Below are positions 29,439 to 37,911 of a DNA stretch of 64,000 nt, one piece after another. How positions within the stretch are numbered: position 1 is the stretch's first letter; each line of letters starts with the position of its first letter. The stretch comes from Streptomyces sp. RerS4. GTDB taxonomy: Bacteria; Actinomycetota; Actinomycetes; Streptomycetales; Streptomycetaceae. The stretch covers positions 3,061,501 to 3,125,500 of the forward strand of contig NZ_CP097322.1 of NCBI RefSeq assembly GCF_023515955.1, read 5' to 3'. The position numbers and the translations under genes were made by a program. The notes under the pieces are model-generated. The model saw only the letters and a program-made list of their open reading frames with translations. It made no database searches and was not told where the DNA came from.

Positions 29439-29930
29439 ATGACGATGTCCTCCCCCGCCCCGCATCCGCTCTTCGCCGAGGCCCTCACCGGGCTCGGCCT
29501 CGACGGGCTCGACGTCCGAACCTTCCCCGAGGGGACCCGTACCGCCGCCGACGCCGCGGCGGCGATCGGCTGCGCGCTGAGCCAGATCGTGAAGTCGTTG
29601 GTCTTCGCCGCCGACGGGGTCCCCGTGCTGGTGCTGATGGACGGCGCGTCCCGCGTCGACGTGGAGGCCGTCCGCCGCGAACTCGGGGCCGAACGGGTGA
29701 CCCGCGCCGACGCCGCGCTCGTCCGCGAGACGACCGGCTACGCCATCGGCGGGGTCCCGCCCTTCGGCCACCGCACCCGCACCCGGGTGTTGGCGGACCG
29801 GTCCCTCCTGGCGCACGACGTGGTGTGGGCGGCGGCCGGCACGCCGCACACGGTGTTCCCCATGCCCCCGGCCGAGCTCATCGACCACGCGGACGCGGCC
29901 CTGGCCGACGTACGCGAGGACACCCCCTAG
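29439..29930 (+). CDS. YbaK/ProX-family aminoacyl-tRNA deacylase
   Basis: 163 aa. Covers one YbaK/INS editing domain: QIVKSLVFAADGVPVLVLMD contains the conserved Lys, and YAIGGVPPFGHRT is the substrate loop with the family GGxxPfG motif. Such stand-alone domains hydrolyse mischarged tRNAs. The stop TAG lies inside a CTAG that directly abuts a 160-bp palindromic element. Confidence 0.88.
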   Translation: MTMSSPAPHPLFAEALTGLGLDGLDVRTFPEGTRTAADAAAAIGCALSQIVKSLVFAADGVPVLVLMDGASRVDVEAVRRELGAERVTRADAALVRETTGYAIGGVPPFGHRTRTRVLADRSLLAHDVVWAAAGTPHTVFPMPPAELIDHADAALADVREDTP

Positions 29931-30090
29931 GGGTGTCCGGCGGATCAGGGTCGGATAGGCCGCGGCGTCTGGTGCGGGGGATCGCAAGGCGCCGGAGCGT
30001 CTTGATAGCGGAGCTATCGGGACGTTTCGGCAACGCGGCGAGGCGCCGTGCCAGACGCCGCGGGCCCGGCCATGATCCGCCGGACACCCC
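29931..30090. mobile_element. 160-bp palindromic MITE-like element between two convergent stop codons
   Basis: The outer arms are a perfect 17-bp inverted repeat, GGGTGTCCGGCGGATCA (29931-29947) and its complement (30073-30089). A second perfect arm pair CGCGGCGTCTGG lies at 29961-29972 / 30051-30062. The centre (29991-30031) folds as nested GCCG/CGGC, CGTC/GACG and GATAGC/GCTATC pairs. CTAG flanks both ends (29927-29930 and 30091-30094), fitting a 4-bp target duplication. It has no ORF. From memory similar dispersed sequences occur in Streptomyces genomes; this was not checked here. It may also act as a two-way terminator. Confidence 0.72.
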
Positions 30091-31260
30091 CTAGACCAGG
30101 CTCGCCCGTACCGCCCGGACCAGGGCTTGGGCGCGCGGGTCGGCGGTGACCGACTTGGCCAGGGCGTTGGTGACGTAGCCGAAGCCGATGCCCGCCTCCG
30201 GGTCCGCGAACGCCAGCGAGCCGCCGCGCCCCGGGTGGCCGAACGACGTCGGGGACAGCAGCGGCGACGCCGGTCCGTGCAGCATGTAGCCGGGGCCGAA
30301 GCGGGTGTTCACGACGAGCACCCGGTCGGGGCCGGCCGCCAGCTCGCGGCCGGCGAGCGCCGTGGTCGCCGGGGTGAAGATGCGGGCGCCGTCCTCGACG
30401 ACCCCGATCGTGGCGGCGTAGAAGCGGGCCAGGGCGCGCGCCGTGCCGATGCCGGCGGAGGCGGGGAGTTCGGCGGCCCGGTAGGCGGGGTCGTTCTCGT
30501 CGGGCAGCGGGTCGATGGCGGCGAAGGCGCGGCGGGTGAGGGAGTCCGGGTCGGCGTACGCCTCCGAAACGTTTCGCCTCGGCCTCGTCCTCAGCGAGCC
30601 CGCGCCCTGCGGCGGCTCGACGGGCGCCACCCGGCCCACCCGGTGCACCTCGGCGTCCGGCAGGCCGATCCAGAAGTCGAGCCCCAGCGGCTCGGCGATC
30701 TCCTCGGCCAGGAAACCGCCCACCGTCCGCCCGGTCGCCCGCAGCACCAGCTCGGACAGCAGCCAGCTGAAGGTCTGCGCGTGGTAGCCGTGCTCCGTGC
30801 CCGGCTCCCAGAAGGCCCGCTGCGCCGCGATCGCGTGCGCCCCGGAGGTGCCGTCGGCGGCCTCGGCGGCGCTCAGCCCCCGGTCGAGGGCGGGGACGCC
30901 GGCCTGGTGCGCGAGCAGGTGGCGGACCAGGGCCCGGTCCTTGCCGCCCGCCTTGAACTCGGGCCAGTACGCCCCCACGGGCGCGTCCAGGTCCAGCAGC
31001 CCGCGCTGGTGCAGCAGCAGCGGCACGGCGGCGGCGACGCCCTTGGTGGCGGAGCGGACGATCTGCGCGGTGTCCTCGGTCCAGGGGTCGCGCGCGGCGT
31101 CACCGTCGGCGTCCTTGGCGCCGGCCCACAGGTCGACGACCTTGCGGCCGTCGCGGTACACGGCGACGGCCGCGCCCCGGTCGCCGAGCACCTCGAAGTT
31201 GCGCTGGAAAGCGTCCTTGACCGGCTCGAAGCCCTCTGCGACCACACCCTGGATGTCCAC
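30091..31260 (-). CDS. Serine hydrolase of the beta-lactamase / esterase (EstB) family
   Basis: 389 aa. The catalytic SxxK is S70-A-T-K73 (IVRSATKGVAAAVPLLL), and the second motif is probably YHA in EHGYHAQTFSWLL. HPGRGGSLAF near the C-terminus matches the HxG motif of class C-like esterases. There is no signal peptide, so it is a cytoplasmic esterase rather than a true beta-lactamase. The substrate is unknown. Its stop shares the CTAG on the right edge of the palindromic element. Confidence 0.88.
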   Translation of the reverse strand: MDIQGVVAEGFEPVKDAFQRNFEVLGDRGAAVAVYRDGRKVVDLWAGAKDADGDAARDPWTEDTAQIVRSATKGVAAAVPLLLHQRGLLDLDAPVGAYWPEFKAGGKDRALVRHLLAHQAGVPALDRGLSAAEAADGTSGAHAIAAQRAFWEPGTEHGYHAQTFSWLLSELVLRATGRTVGGFLAEEIAEPLGLDFWIGLPDAEVHRVGRVAPVEPPQGAGSLRTRPRRNVSEAYADPDSLTRRAFAAIDPLPDENDPAYRAAELPASAGIGTARALARFYAATIGVVEDGARIFTPATTALAGRELAAGPDRVLVVNTRFGPGYMLHGPASPLLSPTSFGHPGRGGSLAFADPEAGIGFGYVTNALAKSVTADPRAQALVRAVRASLV

Positions 31261-31288
31261 GAGCAGCCCAACAACGCGCGGCCTGCGG

Positions 31289-32094
<806 letters not shown>

Positions 32095-32107
<13 letters not shown>

Positions 32108-32856
32108 CCCATCAGACAGACGGCGAGCGCCGTCACCGGGAGCACGGCCGCGTACGCCCACTGGGCGCGGGTGGCCGCGACGTCGTCGATCACCGGCATG
32201 GAGCCGGCGTAGCCGCGGCTGACCATCGCGAGGTAGACCCGCTCGCCGCGTTCGTAGGAGCGGATGAAGAGGGCGCCGGCGGTCTTGGCCAGCACGCCCC
32301 AGTGGCGGATGCCGCGTGCCTCGAAGCCGCGTGAGCGGCGGGCGATGGACATCCGGCGCAGCTCGCCGGTGATCACGTCGCCGTAGCGGATCATGAAGGA
32401 GGCGATCTGCACCAGCAGCGGCGGCAGCTTGAGCCGCTGGAGGCCCAGGATCAGGGCGCGCAGTTCGGTGGTGGAGGCCAGGACGACGGAGGCGGCCACG
32501 CCGAGGGTGCCCTTGGCCAGGACGTTCCAGGCGCCCCACAGACCCGAGACGCTCAGCGACATGCCGAGTACGTCGACCCGCTCGCCCTCGGCCACGAAGG
32601 GCATGAGCACGGCGAAGGCGACGAACGGCACCTCGATGAGCAGCCGGCGCAGCAGGAAGCCGGCGGGGACGCGGGCCGCCGCCGCGACGGCGGCGATGAG
32701 GACGGCGTAGAGGCCGAAGGCCCACATGGCCTCGCGCGGCGTGGAGACGACGACGATGACGAAGGCGAAGGTCGCGGCGATCTTGCAGTGGGGCGGCAGC
32801 CCGTGGACCGGCGAGTGCCCGTGCCGGTAGAGCCGGTGCGCGTGACCCGCTCCCAT
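32095..32856 (-). CDS. cbiQ: ECF cobalt/nickel transporter T component CbiQ
   Basis: 253 aa. A membrane protein with four to six helices that couples the ATPase to the substrate-binding part. The two cytoplasmic coupling motifs are visible as ARRSRGFE and VSRGYAGS. The N-terminus is short and His-rich (GAGHAHRLYRHGHS). The start ATG lies within the first of three 19-bp tandem repeats, and a five-codon mini-ORF ends 1 nt before it. It overlaps cbiO downstream and follows cbiM by 39 bp. Confidence 0.94.
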
Positions 32857-32898
32857 GTCAGTGACCCGTTCCCATGTCGGCGACCCGTTCCCGTGTCA
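32842..32898 (-). repeat. Three tandem 19-bp repeats covering the cbiQ start
   Basis: Units at 32842-32860, 32861-32879 and 32880-32898 read GTGACCCGCTCCCATGTCA and close variants (plus strand). They span from the cbiM stop to the cbiQ start. On the minus strand the second unit copies the cbiQ ATG, giving an ORF of M-G-T-G-H that stops 1 nt before the real start. Confidence 0.8.
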
Positions 32899-33954
32899 GC
32901 GGGACGCGGGAGCGCCGGCCGCGGGGGCGGCGGCCTCGGCGCGGCGGCGGCGTACGGCCCAGAAGACCCCGGTCCCGACGACGACGGTCGCCCCGACGCC
33001 GATGACGCCGGCGAGGCCCCCGGACAGGCGGGCGTCGTCCACGTCCTTGACGCTGTAGTCGGCGAGCGGGGAGTCGGCGGCGGCGTGCTCCTCGACCTTG
33101 GCGTCGATGCCCTGGTCGGCGGCGACCTTCTCCAGGCCGTCGGGGCTGGCGGAGGCGTAGAAGGAGACGAACCCGGCGAGGACCAGGGCGGCGACGAGGC
33201 CGGTGATCCACACGGGACGGGTGGAGCGGGCGCCGGCGGGGGCGGCGGCCGGGGACGCGGCCGGCGCGTCGATCAGTTCGCCGCCGACGCGCAGCTTCAG
33301 CGGTGCGGTCAGCCCGCGCGCGCCGTGCACGAGGTCGGGGCGTACGGCGATCACGGCGCCGACGGTGGCGGCGGTGATGAAGGCCTCGCCGATGCCGATG
33401 AGGACGTGCACGCCGACCATGGCGGTGAACACCTTGCCGATGGCCACGTCGGTCGTGCCGCCGATCGCGTAGAGCGCGGTGAAGGCGGCGGCGGCGCCGG
33501 GCACGGAGAGCAGGGCGCCGGCGAAGGCGGCGGCGGTGACCGAGCCGCGGGTGCGCGGCAGCACCTTGAGGAGGCCGCGGAAGACGGCGTAGGCGACGAC
33601 GACGGTGACGACGCCCATCACGCTGATGTTGACGCCGAGGGCGGTGAGGCCGCCGTCGGCGAAGAGGATGCCCTGCATCAGCAGGACGACGGAGACGCAC
33701 AGCACACCCGTGTACGGACCGACGAGTATCGCGGCCAGCGCCCCTCCGAGGAGGTGGCCGCTGGTGCCGGCGGCGACGGGGAAGTTCAGCATCTGCACGG
33801 CGAAGATGAAGGCGGCGACGAGACCGGCCAGCGGAGCGGTGCGCTCGTCGAGCTCCCTGCGGGCGCCGCGCAGGCTGACGGCGACGGCGCCGGCGGCCAC
33901 CACTGCGGCGGCCGCCGAGACGGGCGCGTTGATGAATCCGTCGGGCACGTGCAT
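32896..33954 (-). CDS. cbiM: ECF cobalt/nickel transporter S component, CbiM-CbiN fusion
   Basis: 352 aa. The N-terminus MHVPDGFIN carries the metal-ligand His2 typical of CbiM/NikM. Residues about 1-205 form the CbiM domain (HLLGGALAAILVGPYTGVL, MVGVHVLIGIGEAFITA). After a Pro/Ala linker the C-terminal 120 residues resemble CbiN: a helix (WITGLVAALVLAGFVSFYAS), an outside loop, a second helix and a basic end. Co2+ or Ni2+ specificity cannot be told from sequence. No cobalamin riboswitch is seen upstream and no cob genes are adjacent. Confidence 0.93.
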   Translation of the reverse strand: MHVPDGFINAPVSAAAAVVAAGAVAVSLRGARRELDERTAPLAGLVAAFIFAVQMLNFPVAAGTSGHLLGGALAAILVGPYTGVLCVSVVLLMQGILFADGGLTALGVNISVMGVVTVVVAYAVFRGLLKVLPRTRGSVTAAAFAGALLSVPGAAAAFTALYAIGGTTDVAIGKVFTAMVGVHVLIGIGEAFITAATVGAVIAVRPDLVHGARGLTAPLKLRVGGELIDAPAASPAAAPAGARSTRPVWITGLVAALVLAGFVSFYASASPDGLEKVAADQGIDAKVEEHAAADSPLADYSVKDVDDARLSGGLAGVIGVGATVVVGTGVFWAVRRRRAEAAAPAAGAPASR

Positions 33955-33970
33955 GAGGGCTCCGCTCTTG

Positions 33971-34023
33971 TGCAGTCTTTCTTATGCAGTCTTTAACCGT
34001 TCAAGAATATTGCCCAATTGCAA
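33971..34023 (-). promoter_or_regulatory. Repeats and dyad upstream of cbiM
   Basis: TGCAGTCTTT occurs twice (33971-33980 and 33985-33994), 14 bp apart. Beyond it lies TTGCCCAATTGCAA (34010-34023), with TTGC/GCAA arms. The dyad loosely recalls the TTGCA...TGCAA boxes of the nickel-responsive Fur homologue Nur, but the match is partial. Metal-dependent control of cbiMQO is inferred only. Confidence 0.5.
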
Positions 34024-34165
34024 ATGGTTGGCAAGAGCGTCCAGGTCACAAAAGGAGCGGCCCGCCTTGTCGGAACATGCGAGCGTGCGAGGGTGCGCGC
34101 GCGGGAATGTGCGACGCTGGACGGGACAAACGGACTGAAATGTTCCGATTCGAGGAGTCTTGTCG

Positions 34166-34561
34166 ATGTCAGCGACCGCCGAGAATCCACCGTCCACGAC
34201 CGTTCCCAGCGCCGTCGAGGAGCGGGTACTGGCCCGCGTGATCACCGACGACCCTCTCTACCGGGCCATTCCGGTGGCCCTGCGCTTCAGGCCCGAGGAG
34301 CCGCTGGCCGTCCGGATCGTCTTCCCCGCCGAGCTGTCGCCCGAGGGCACCGACAACGAATGGGTCTTCCCCCGCGCCCTCCTGGAGGCCGGCCTGTTGG
34401 CCCCGACGGGCACCGGCGACGTACGCGTCTGGCCGTGCGGCCGGGTCCAGGCCATCGTGGAGTTCCACTCCCCCGAGGGGGTCGCCGTCATCCAGTTCGA
34501 CATCGCCTCGCTACGCCGCTTCCTGCGCCGTACGTACGCCGCCGCCACCCGACCGGCGTAA
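34166..34561 (+). CDS. ssgE: SsgA-like sporulation / cell-division regulator, probably SsgE
   Basis: 131 aa, the normal SALP size. Conserved family positions are visible in PVALRFRPEEPLAVRIVFPA, NEWVFPRALLEAGL and the C-terminal LRRFLRRTY. SALPs are actinobacteria-specific proteins that guide septum formation, wall remodelling and spore separation. SsgE is assigned because the locus lies near a PBP as in S. coelicolor (SCO3158); the assignment among paralogues is moderate. ATG at 34166 has GAGGAG 8 nt upstream; a TTG at 34160 lies too close to it. Confidence 0.85.
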   Translation: MSATAENPPSTTVPSAVEERVLARVITDDPLYRAIPVALRFRPEEPLAVRIVFPAELSPEGTDNEWVFPRALLEAGLLAPTGTGDVRVWPCGRVQAIVEFHSPEGVAVIQFDIASLRRFLRRTYAAATRPA

Positions 34562-34621
34562 CGGGTCCGGCGTAACCGAGCGCCCTGACGGAGCGGGCGG
34601 TAACCGAGCGGCGCAACGGAG

Positions 34622-34655
34622 CCGGCCCCGTACCTGCGGTCAGGTACGGGGCCGG
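34622..34655. terminator. Bidirectional terminator ssgE / MMPL gene
   Basis: Perfect 15-bp stem CCGGCCCCGTACCTG / CAGGTACGGGGCCGG with a 4-nt loop, between convergent genes. Confidence 0.9.
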
Positions 34656-34674
34656 GTCCGGTGCGGCTACGGGG

Positions 34675-36897
34675 TCACGCGTTCACGAGCTCGCGGTCCT
34701 TGTCCGGCCCGTGGCCGTCCTCGGACGCCGATCCGCTCTCGCCCAGGTGCTTGCGCAGGCTTTCGCCCTCCACGTCCACGTTGGGCAGGATCCGATCGAG
34801 CCACTTCGGCAGCCACCAGGCCTTGTGGCCGAGCAGCGCGAGCACCGCCGGGACGATGGCCATGCGAACGACGAAGGCGTCGAAGAAGACGGCGACGGCC
34901 AGACCGAAGCCGATCATCTTCACCATCTGCTCACTGGCCCCGATGAAGCCGGCGAACACCGCGATCATGATGACGGCCGCGGCCACGACCACCCGGGCGC
35001 TGTACCGGAAGCCGGTCACGACCGCCTGGCCGGGACGCTCGCCGTGGACGTACGCCTCCCGCATGCGGGTGACGAGGAAGACCTCGTAGTCCATGGCCAG
35101 GCCGAAGACCACGCCGACCATGAAGATCGGCATCATCGACATGATCGGACCGGTCTGCTCCACCCCGAAGAGCGAGCCGAGCCAGCCCCACTGGAAGACC
35201 GCGACGACCGCGCCGAGGGCGGCGACGACCGACAGCAGGAAGCCGAGGGCCGCCTTGAGCGGGACCAGGATCGAACGGAAGACCAGCATCAGCAGCAGGA
35301 AGGCGAGGCCGACGACGAGCGCGAGGTAGGGCAGCAGCGCGTCGTTCATCTTCTGCGAGAAGTCGATGTTCATCGCCGTGGCGCCGGTGACGAAGACGTC
35401 GTCCCCGCTGCCGTCGCGGATCGAGTGGACCAGGTCCTCGGTCTGCGTCGAGGACGGGCGGTCCTTCGGGATCACGCTGATGACGGCGGCGTCCTTGGCC
35501 TCGTTCGGCATCGGCGGCATCACCGCGACGACGCCCTCCAGGCCCTTGATCCGCTCGGCGGTCTGGTCGGCGAGCGCCTTGTCACCGTCCACGACGACCA
35601 TCAGCGGGCCGTTGAAGCCGGGGCCGAAGCCCTCGGAGAGCAGGTCGTACGCCTTGCGCTGGGTGGTGGAGACCGGCTGGGCGCCGTCGTCCGGCAGGCC
35701 CATCTCCAGCTTGCTCGCCGGGATGGCGATCACGCCGAGGCCGATCACGCCGGCCAGCAGCACCATGACGGGGCGGCGCAGGACGAAACGGGCCCAGCGG
35801 GTGCCGCCGTTGGGCTTGGGCTCCGCGCCGGCCGCCTGCTTGGCCTTGCCGCCCTTGCCGAAGAGCTTGCTCTTCTCACCGGCCGGCAGGACCTTCCGGC
35901 CGGCGAAGCCGAGGATGGCCGGGACCAGGGTGAGTGCCACCAGGACGGCGATGACCACGGTGCCGGCGGCCGCGAAGCCCATCTTCGTCAGCATCGGGAT
36001 GTTGACGACGGCCAGGCCCACGAGGGCGATGACCACGGTCAGACCGGCGAACACCACGGCGGAACCGGCGGTTCCGGCGGCCCGGCCGGCGGCCTCGTCC
36101 CGCTCACGGCCCTCGGCCAGCTCCACGCGGTAGCGGGAGACGATGAAGAGGGCGTAGTCGATGCCGACCGCGAGGCCGATCATCATCGCGAGGGTGGAGG
36201 TGGTGTTGCCGAGGTCGAGGACGTTGGCGAGCGCGGTGATGGAGGAGACGCCGATGCCGACGCCGATCAGCGCGGTCAGCAGCGGCAGTCCGGCCGCGAT
36301 CAGCGAACCGAAGGTGATGACGAGGACGATCGCCGCGACCAGGATGCCGATGATCTCACCGGAGCCGGTCTCGGGAGCGGCCATCAGCGCGTCACCGCCG
36401 ATCTCGACCTGGAGACCGGCCTGCTGGGCCGCGTGACCGGAATCCGTCAGCGCCTCGCGGGTGGCGTCCTTCAACTCCATCCCGCTGACCTTGTACTTCA
36501 CGCTGATGTAGGTGGTCGAGCCGTCCTGGCTGACCGCCTGCGTCCGGTACGGGTCGTCGACCGTGGCCACCTGGTCGGCGCCGGCGCCGCCCTTCAGCCC
36601 CGAGATCATCTTCTCGACCTCGGTCTTGGTGGCCGGGTCGGTGACCTTGGCCCCCGCCGGGGCCTTGACGACGATCCGGGCGGTCGCGCCGTCGGCGGAC
36701 ATGCCCGGGAACTTCTTGTCCAGCAGGTCGAAGGCCTTCTGGGCCTCCGTGCCGGGTATCGAGAACGAGCCGGAGGTGGGCGCGGAGGCCGTCGCGGCGC
36801 CGAAGCCCGCGGCGAACAGCAGCGCCACCCACAGAAGGGCGACGAGACCGCGGCGCCGGAAGGCACCGCGGCCGAGCCGGTAGAGGAAGGTGGCCAC
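34675..36897 (-). CDS. MMPL-family RND transporter
   Basis: 740 aa. Two repeats each of one helix, an outside domain and five to six helices. Functional motifs: GIDYALFIVSRYRVELAEGR in the first half and MDYEVFLVTRMREAYVHG in the second, whose Asp-Tyr pairs serve proton coupling. MMPL proteins export lipids or hydrophobic compounds across the membrane. The start is GTG giving MATFLYRLGRGAFRRRG. The gene lies 160 bp downstream of a TetR gene on the same strand, with two palindromic sites between. Confidence 0.93.
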   Translation of the reverse strand: MATFLYRLGRGAFRRRGLVALLWVALLFAAGFGAATASAPTSGSFSIPGTEAQKAFDLLDKKFPGMSADGATARIVVKAPAGAKVTDPATKTEVEKMISGLKGGAGADQVATVDDPYRTQAVSQDGSTTYISVKYKVSGMELKDATREALTDSGHAAQQAGLQVEIGGDALMAAPETGSGEIIGILVAAIVLVITFGSLIAAGLPLLTALIGVGIGVSSITALANVLDLGNTTSTLAMMIGLAVGIDYALFIVSRYRVELAEGRERDEAAGRAAGTAGSAVVFAGLTVVIALVGLAVVNIPMLTKMGFAAAGTVVIAVLVALTLVPAILGFAGRKVLPAGEKSKLFGKGGKAKQAAGAEPKPNGGTRWARFVLRRPVMVLLAGVIGLGVIAIPASKLEMGLPDDGAQPVSTTQRKAYDLLSEGFGPGFNGPLMVVVDGDKALADQTAERIKGLEGVVAVMPPMPNEAKDAAVISVIPKDRPSSTQTEDLVHSIRDGSGDDVFVTGATAMNIDFSQKMNDALLPYLALVVGLAFLLLMLVFRSILVPLKAALGFLLSVVAALGAVVAVFQWGWLGSLFGVEQTGPIMSMMPIFMVGVVFGLAMDYEVFLVTRMREAYVHGERPGQAVVTGFRYSARVVVAAAVIMIAVFAGFIGASEQMVKMIGFGLAVAVFFDAFVVRMAIVPAVLALLGHKAWWLPKWLDRILPNVDVEGESLRKHLGESGSASEDGHGPDKDRELVNA

Positions 36898-36929
36898 GTC
36901 GTGGTTCTCCCGTTTCAGGTCGTGGGATG

Positions 36930-36964
36930 GATCCGGGACGGATCGGGGCGATCCGTGACGGATC
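36930..36964 (-). promoter_or_regulatory. Two 15-bp dyads upstream of the MMPL gene
   Basis: GATCCGGGACGGATC (36930-36944) and GATCCGTGACGGATC (36950-36964; perfect GATCCGT/ACGGATC arms) differ at one base. Their centres are 20 bp apart, two helix turns, suggesting cooperative binding of two dimers. Confidence 0.72.
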
Positions 36965-37057
36965 AGGGCGTCAAAAGCCGGCCCGACGACGAGAGCGGCG
37001 TGTCAGGAACAGCGGGTGCGGTGCGGGATGGTGCGGGTTCTTCGGTTCGGTCGGGCG

Positions 37058-37648
37058 TCAGACACCGAGGGCGGGGAAGACCACGGCGTCGATGAACTCA
37101 CCGAGGAACGCCCGGTCGACGGACCGGTCCTCGATCAGCGGGAGCGCGATGAACGCCCCGATGAGCATGTGCGGCACGAAATCCAGGGCCGGACAGTCCG
37201 GCCGGATCTCGCCCCGGTCGACCGCGCGTTGCAGCATGACCTTGAGACCGCCCAGTTCCGGGTCGACCAGCAGGTCGCGCAGCGCCCTGTGCAGCTCCGG
37301 GCTCTCGTGGACGGCATGGGCCAGACCCCGCATCAGCGCGGTGTCCTTGGCCATCTGCGCGTCGTCGGAGCACGCGACCATGCGCTCGAAGTCCCCGCGG
37401 AGGCTGCCCGTGTCGATCTCCCCGAGGGTGACCGGTTGGGTGCATCGCAGGGCTCGGGCGACCAGCTCCGGCTTGCTCCCCCACTGGCGGTAGAGGGTGG
37501 CCTTGCTGGACTTCGTACGGGCGGCGACCGCATCCATGGTGAGGGCCTCGTATCCGACCTCGCGCAGGAGGTCGAGGACCGCGCCGTGGAGTTCGGCCTC
37601 GCGCTCGGGGGTGATCCGGCTGCGCCGGACCGCCATCGGCTCGGTCAT
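37058..37648 (-). CDS. TetR-family regulator of the MMPL locus
   Basis: 196 aa. HTH at about 20-65: LLREVGYEALTMDAVAARTK then SSKATLYRQWGSKPELVARA. The C-terminal domain resembles the TetR_C group often paired with efflux genes. ATG at 37648 is chosen because GGGGAGG lies 8 nt upstream; a GTG 42 bp further up has no good site. Two identical operator-like repeats lie in its promoter region. Confidence 0.88.
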   Translation of the reverse strand: MTEPMAVRRSRITPEREAELHGAVLDLLREVGYEALTMDAVAARTKSSKATLYRQWGSKPELVARALRCTQPVTLGEIDTGSLRGDFERMVACSDDAQMAKDTALMRGLAHAVHESPELHRALRDLLVDPELGGLKVMLQRAVDRGEIRPDCPALDFVPHMLIGAFIALPLIEDRSVDRAFLGEFIDAVVFPALGV

Positions 37649-37732
37649 CTCCGGTTCCTCCCCAGCACGCTCGTCGACACGCTCGCCCACCTTACGGTCA
37701 TCGCCACGGTCATCACCCGCGGCGCTCGGTGA

Positions 37733-37794
37733 ACGAAACCGTTCCGTACACCTGAGACGATACCCCTCGCCACAACGAAACGAAACCGTTCCGT
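37733..37794. promoter_or_regulatory. Two identical 15-bp TetR-type operators
   Basis: ACGAAACCGTTCCGT occurs exactly at 37733-37747 and 37780-37794. The second lies in a larger dyad CGAAACG...CGTTTCG. Motifs of this form are typical of TetR regulators of efflux genes. They lie between the tetR start and the divergent tricorn gene, so autoregulation is likely. Confidence 0.75.
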
Positions 37795-37911
37795 TTCGAT
37801 GGAGGAGTGGGATGGGTCACGCGACCGCGTCCACGCACGTCACCTGCCGGAGTGACACGGCGATCACCTGTACGAGTTGCCGCGCCCCCCTCACGCGGAA
37901 AGCATTGGGGG

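Noticed and set aside
33955..34165. Cobalamin riboswitch upstream of cbiM
   Set aside because: No B12-box-like sequence and too little space for the full fold.
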